Source: an uncultured Halanaerobiales bacterium (GTDB taxonomy: Bacteria > Bacillota > Halanaerobiia > Halanaerobiales > M55B127). Taken from it: a stretch of DNA of 64,000 nucleotides. Shown here piece after piece: positions 62,526 to 64,000 of this stretch (within the stretch, counting starts at the first letter, position 1; every line of letters starts with the position of its first letter). Under the pieces are notes generated by a model. The model worked only from the letters and a program-made list of their open reading frames with translations, did not search any database and was not told where the DNA came from. The position numbers and the translations under genes are program-made. The stretch lies in contig CAJXKY010000009.1 in NCBI GenBank assembly GCA_913055675.1, positions 1 to 64,000 on the forward strand, written 5' to 3'.

Positions 62526-63150
62526 CTCTTTCACTCCTGTCTGTAATAACATCCATAATATCAATCATGCTGAGGTTCATTTCATGTGATTTTTCCTCAA
62601 CCTTATTAATATAGTAGGAATAAAAGATTGCTGTAGGGATTGCAATAATTAGTCCCATAGCTGTACTTATTAAAGCAGAAGCTATCCCTGAACTAATTTG
62701 AGCAGGATTAGCTGCACCTGCAGCTGTACCTAATATATTGAAACTGCTGATAATTCCCAGTACAGTACCTAATAAACCCAATAAAGGTGAGATCATTGCA
62801 ATTACATCTAGTACTGGTAAATGTTTTTCCATTTTCTTGATTTCATCTTCTCCAACGGCCTGTAAGACTTCTCTAATACGATCCGGGTCTTCTTCATAGT
62901 GAGAAAGTGCTGTTGAAAGCAATTTAGCATTTGGACCTTTTTCTCCTTTAAGTTCATTTAAGGCTCCAATAATATCATCATTTTCAACTTTCAATTCAAT
63001 TCTTTTTAATAGTCTTAAACTGTTATCTTTTCTTCTAATAAAAAACACAGCTTTTTCTATTATTACAGCTAAACTGAAAATTGAAGTGATAATAAGAGGA
63101 ATTGCCATTGGTCCTCCAAGTGAAATAAAATTATAAATTTGAGTTAACAT
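62506..63150 (-). CDS. exbB: ExbB/TolQ-family motor stator protein
   Basis: 214 residues with three spans. The first is near the N-terminus (PMAIPLIITSIFSLAVIIEKAV). The large cytoplasmic loop holds an EDEIKKMEKHLPVLDVIA segment, followed by ISPLLGLLGTVLGIISSF and SSGIASALISTAMGLIIAIPT, the conserved proton-path helices. With ExbD it forms the proton channel driving TonB. First gene of the six-gene envelope operon; its ribosome site is TAAGGAGTG. Confidence 0.95.
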   Translation of the reverse strand: MLTQIYNFISLGGPMAIPLIITSIFSLAVIIEKAVFFIRRKDNSLRLLKRIELKVENDDIIGALNELKGEKGPNAKLLSTALSHYEEDPDRIREVLQAVGEDEIKKMEKHLPVLDVIAMISPLLGLLGTVLGIISSFNILGTAAGAANPAQISSGIASALISTAMGLIIAIPTAIFYSYYINKVEEKSHEMNLSMIDIMDVITDRSERDVQTYT

Positions 63151-63219
63151 TAATCGACACTCCTTATCCTAAAATAATTTATATTCATAAATATTAATCC
63201 TAATTAATCTAATTCTATA

Positions 63220-64000
63220 TTAAGATGATAAATCCTTCTTAAATGAGTTATCATCTATAAGTATTTTGTGCTTTTTTAACTTTTCAAGATATCTGTAATC
63301 TAAGCATATTTTACCAAGTCTTAACCCTTCTTTGTTTTTAGGTCCATGGCAGTCGGAACCACCGGTAATTAACAAAGAATTATCTTTTGCTAATTTTTTG
63401 TAATTTTCAATTTGCTTTTTTGTATGTTCAAGGTAATATACTTCTAAACCTTTAATGCCATAATTAATAATTTGATGTACAGTATTATCATCTTCTATTA
63501 GTCCCGGGTGGGCTATTACTGGAATTCCATTAGCTTTTTTAATAATATCGATGGCTTCAAAAGGGGTTATCTTATTTCTACTTACATAGGCTGGCTGACC
63601 ACTCCCAATATATTTATCAAAAACTTTTTCCCAAGACTTAACATATCCTTTTTTTGTAAGCAACCTAGCAATATGTCCTCTACCTAAAATATTATTAGCA
63701 CAAATTTCCTTTATTTCTTCTAATGATATATTAAAATTATAGAGTTCTTTTAACAAGTCTATCATTTTTTCGATTCTTTCTCTACGTTCTTTTTTAATTT
63801 TATCTAATAAATTTAATAGTTCTTTATTTTGATAGTCGATAAAATAACCTAGTATATGGACTTTTGTTTTGTCTAATAAAGTATTAAATTCAACTCCCGG
63901 AATAACTTCTAAATTATTTTTTCGGCCTGCTTTTAAACTTTTTTTTATTCCGGCAATAGTGTCATGATCAGTTACAGCAATAGCTGAATATCCTAGTTCT
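63220..64000 (-). CDS. PHP-domain phosphoesterase (TrpH/RNase AM-like), 5' end outside window
   Basis: At least 260 residues; the N-terminus lies beyond 64000. The PHP motifs seen are AVTDHDTIAGIKK, VIPGVEFNT and HILGYFI in the first part, GIPVIAHPGLI and GLEVYYLEHTKKQ in the middle, and LLITGGSDCHGPKNK at the end. This is the TrpH-type PHP enzyme, a metal-dependent 5' to 3' exonuclease or 3',5'-bisnucleotide phosphatase in characterised homologues. It ends 69 bases before exbB, so it may be cotranscribed with the envelope operon. Confidence 0.9.
   Translation of the reverse strand, partial: ELGYSAIAVTDHDTIAGIKKSLKAGRKNNLEVIPGVEFNTLLDKTKVHILGYFIDYQNKELLNLLDKIKKERRERIEKMIDLLKELYNFNISLEEIKEICANNILGRGHIARLLTKKGYVKSWEKVFDKYIGSGQPAYVSRNKITPFEAIDIIKKANGIPVIAHPGLIEDDNTVHQIINYGIKGLEVYYLEHTKKQIENYKKLAKDNSLLITGGSDCHGPKNKEGLRLGKICLDYRYLEKLKKHKILIDDNSFKKDLSS

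Noticed and set aside
1-64000. CRISPR arrays, complete insertion sequences, prophage or rRNA genes.
   Set aside because: No regularly spaced repeats, transposase motifs, phage structural genes or rRNA sequence were found in the window.

Overview
The window is AT-rich, gene-dense bacterial chromosome that fits a low-GC, diderm, anaerobic, salt-adapted Firmicute. A member of the Halanaerobiales is the most likely source. This is inferred from gene content, because no 16S gene is present. Firmicute signs are the miaB-mutS-mutL-miaA-hfq block, a lexA/yneA-type divergon with AGAAC-N4-GTTTG boxes, Hsp33, DegV and a SleB/CwlJ-type hydrolase. Outer-membrane signs are TonB-ExbB-ExbD and a protein with an SLH domain, a coiled coil and a C-terminal hydrophobic anchor. 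Anaerobe signs are a flavodiiron protein and rubredoxin. Ion-homeostasis genes are prominent: two Trk/Ktr K+ uptake systems, a ClC channel and a P2A-type ATPase.

Layout. 1-4 kb: cold-shock gene (partial), marR-MATE, a cupin, a secreted small protein and a YjdF-type membrane protein. 4-8.4 kb: tRNA-Leu, PfpI/DJ-1, flavodiiron protein, LCP protein, a tRNA-Val-Asp-Phe cluster and a Xer-type recombinase. 8.5-13 kb: trkH-trkA, Mth938-like protein, nitrilase-family amidase and an alpha/beta hydrolase. 13-20.4 kb: hflX, patatin, hslO, an AI-2E/PerM permease, a membrane-embedded subtilase, a nitroreductase and a flavin reductase. 20.4-22.2 kb: a decayed GH13 glycosidase. 22-25 kb: DegV, an operator-rich empty stretch, yneA-like/lexA and udg. 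25-35 kb: TPR protein, dapL, dapF, hfq, miaA, mutL, mutS and miaB on the minus strand. 35-43.7 kb: MacB-like ABC/FtsX exporter flanked by two CPBP proteases, then an oxidoreductase and a CehA/PHP hydrolase. 43.9-50.4 kb: P-type ATPase, ktrA-ktrB, rubredoxin and ClC. 50.6-56 kb: a broken membrane-protein gene, divergent gyrB/gyrA and an XRE/DUF2178 pair. 56-63 kb: alkaline phosphatase, then a compact six-gene envelope operon exbB-exbD-tonB-secreted protein-SLH protein-cell wall hydrolase. 63.2-64 kb: a PHP-family gene running off the end.

Three observations stand out. (1) hflX has its complete conserved N-terminal domain in frame but no ATG, GTG or TTG before it. A good Shine-Dalgarno is followed only by ATT/ATA codons. 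Four more genes (the yjdF-like gene, trkH, the perM-like gene and the TPR gene) also look as if they start at ATT/ATC/ATA, so near-cognate initiation may be unusually common here. (2) The TonB-ExbBD operon carries its own SLH tether, an unknown secreted protein and a peptidoglycan hydrolase, which suggests a Tol-Pal-like envelope machine in a diderm Firmicute. (3) The divergent gyrB/gyrA pair is driven from back-to-back promoters, and GyrA has Gln and Asn at both main quinolone-contact positions.

All function calls rest on reading motifs by eye. No database search was run.
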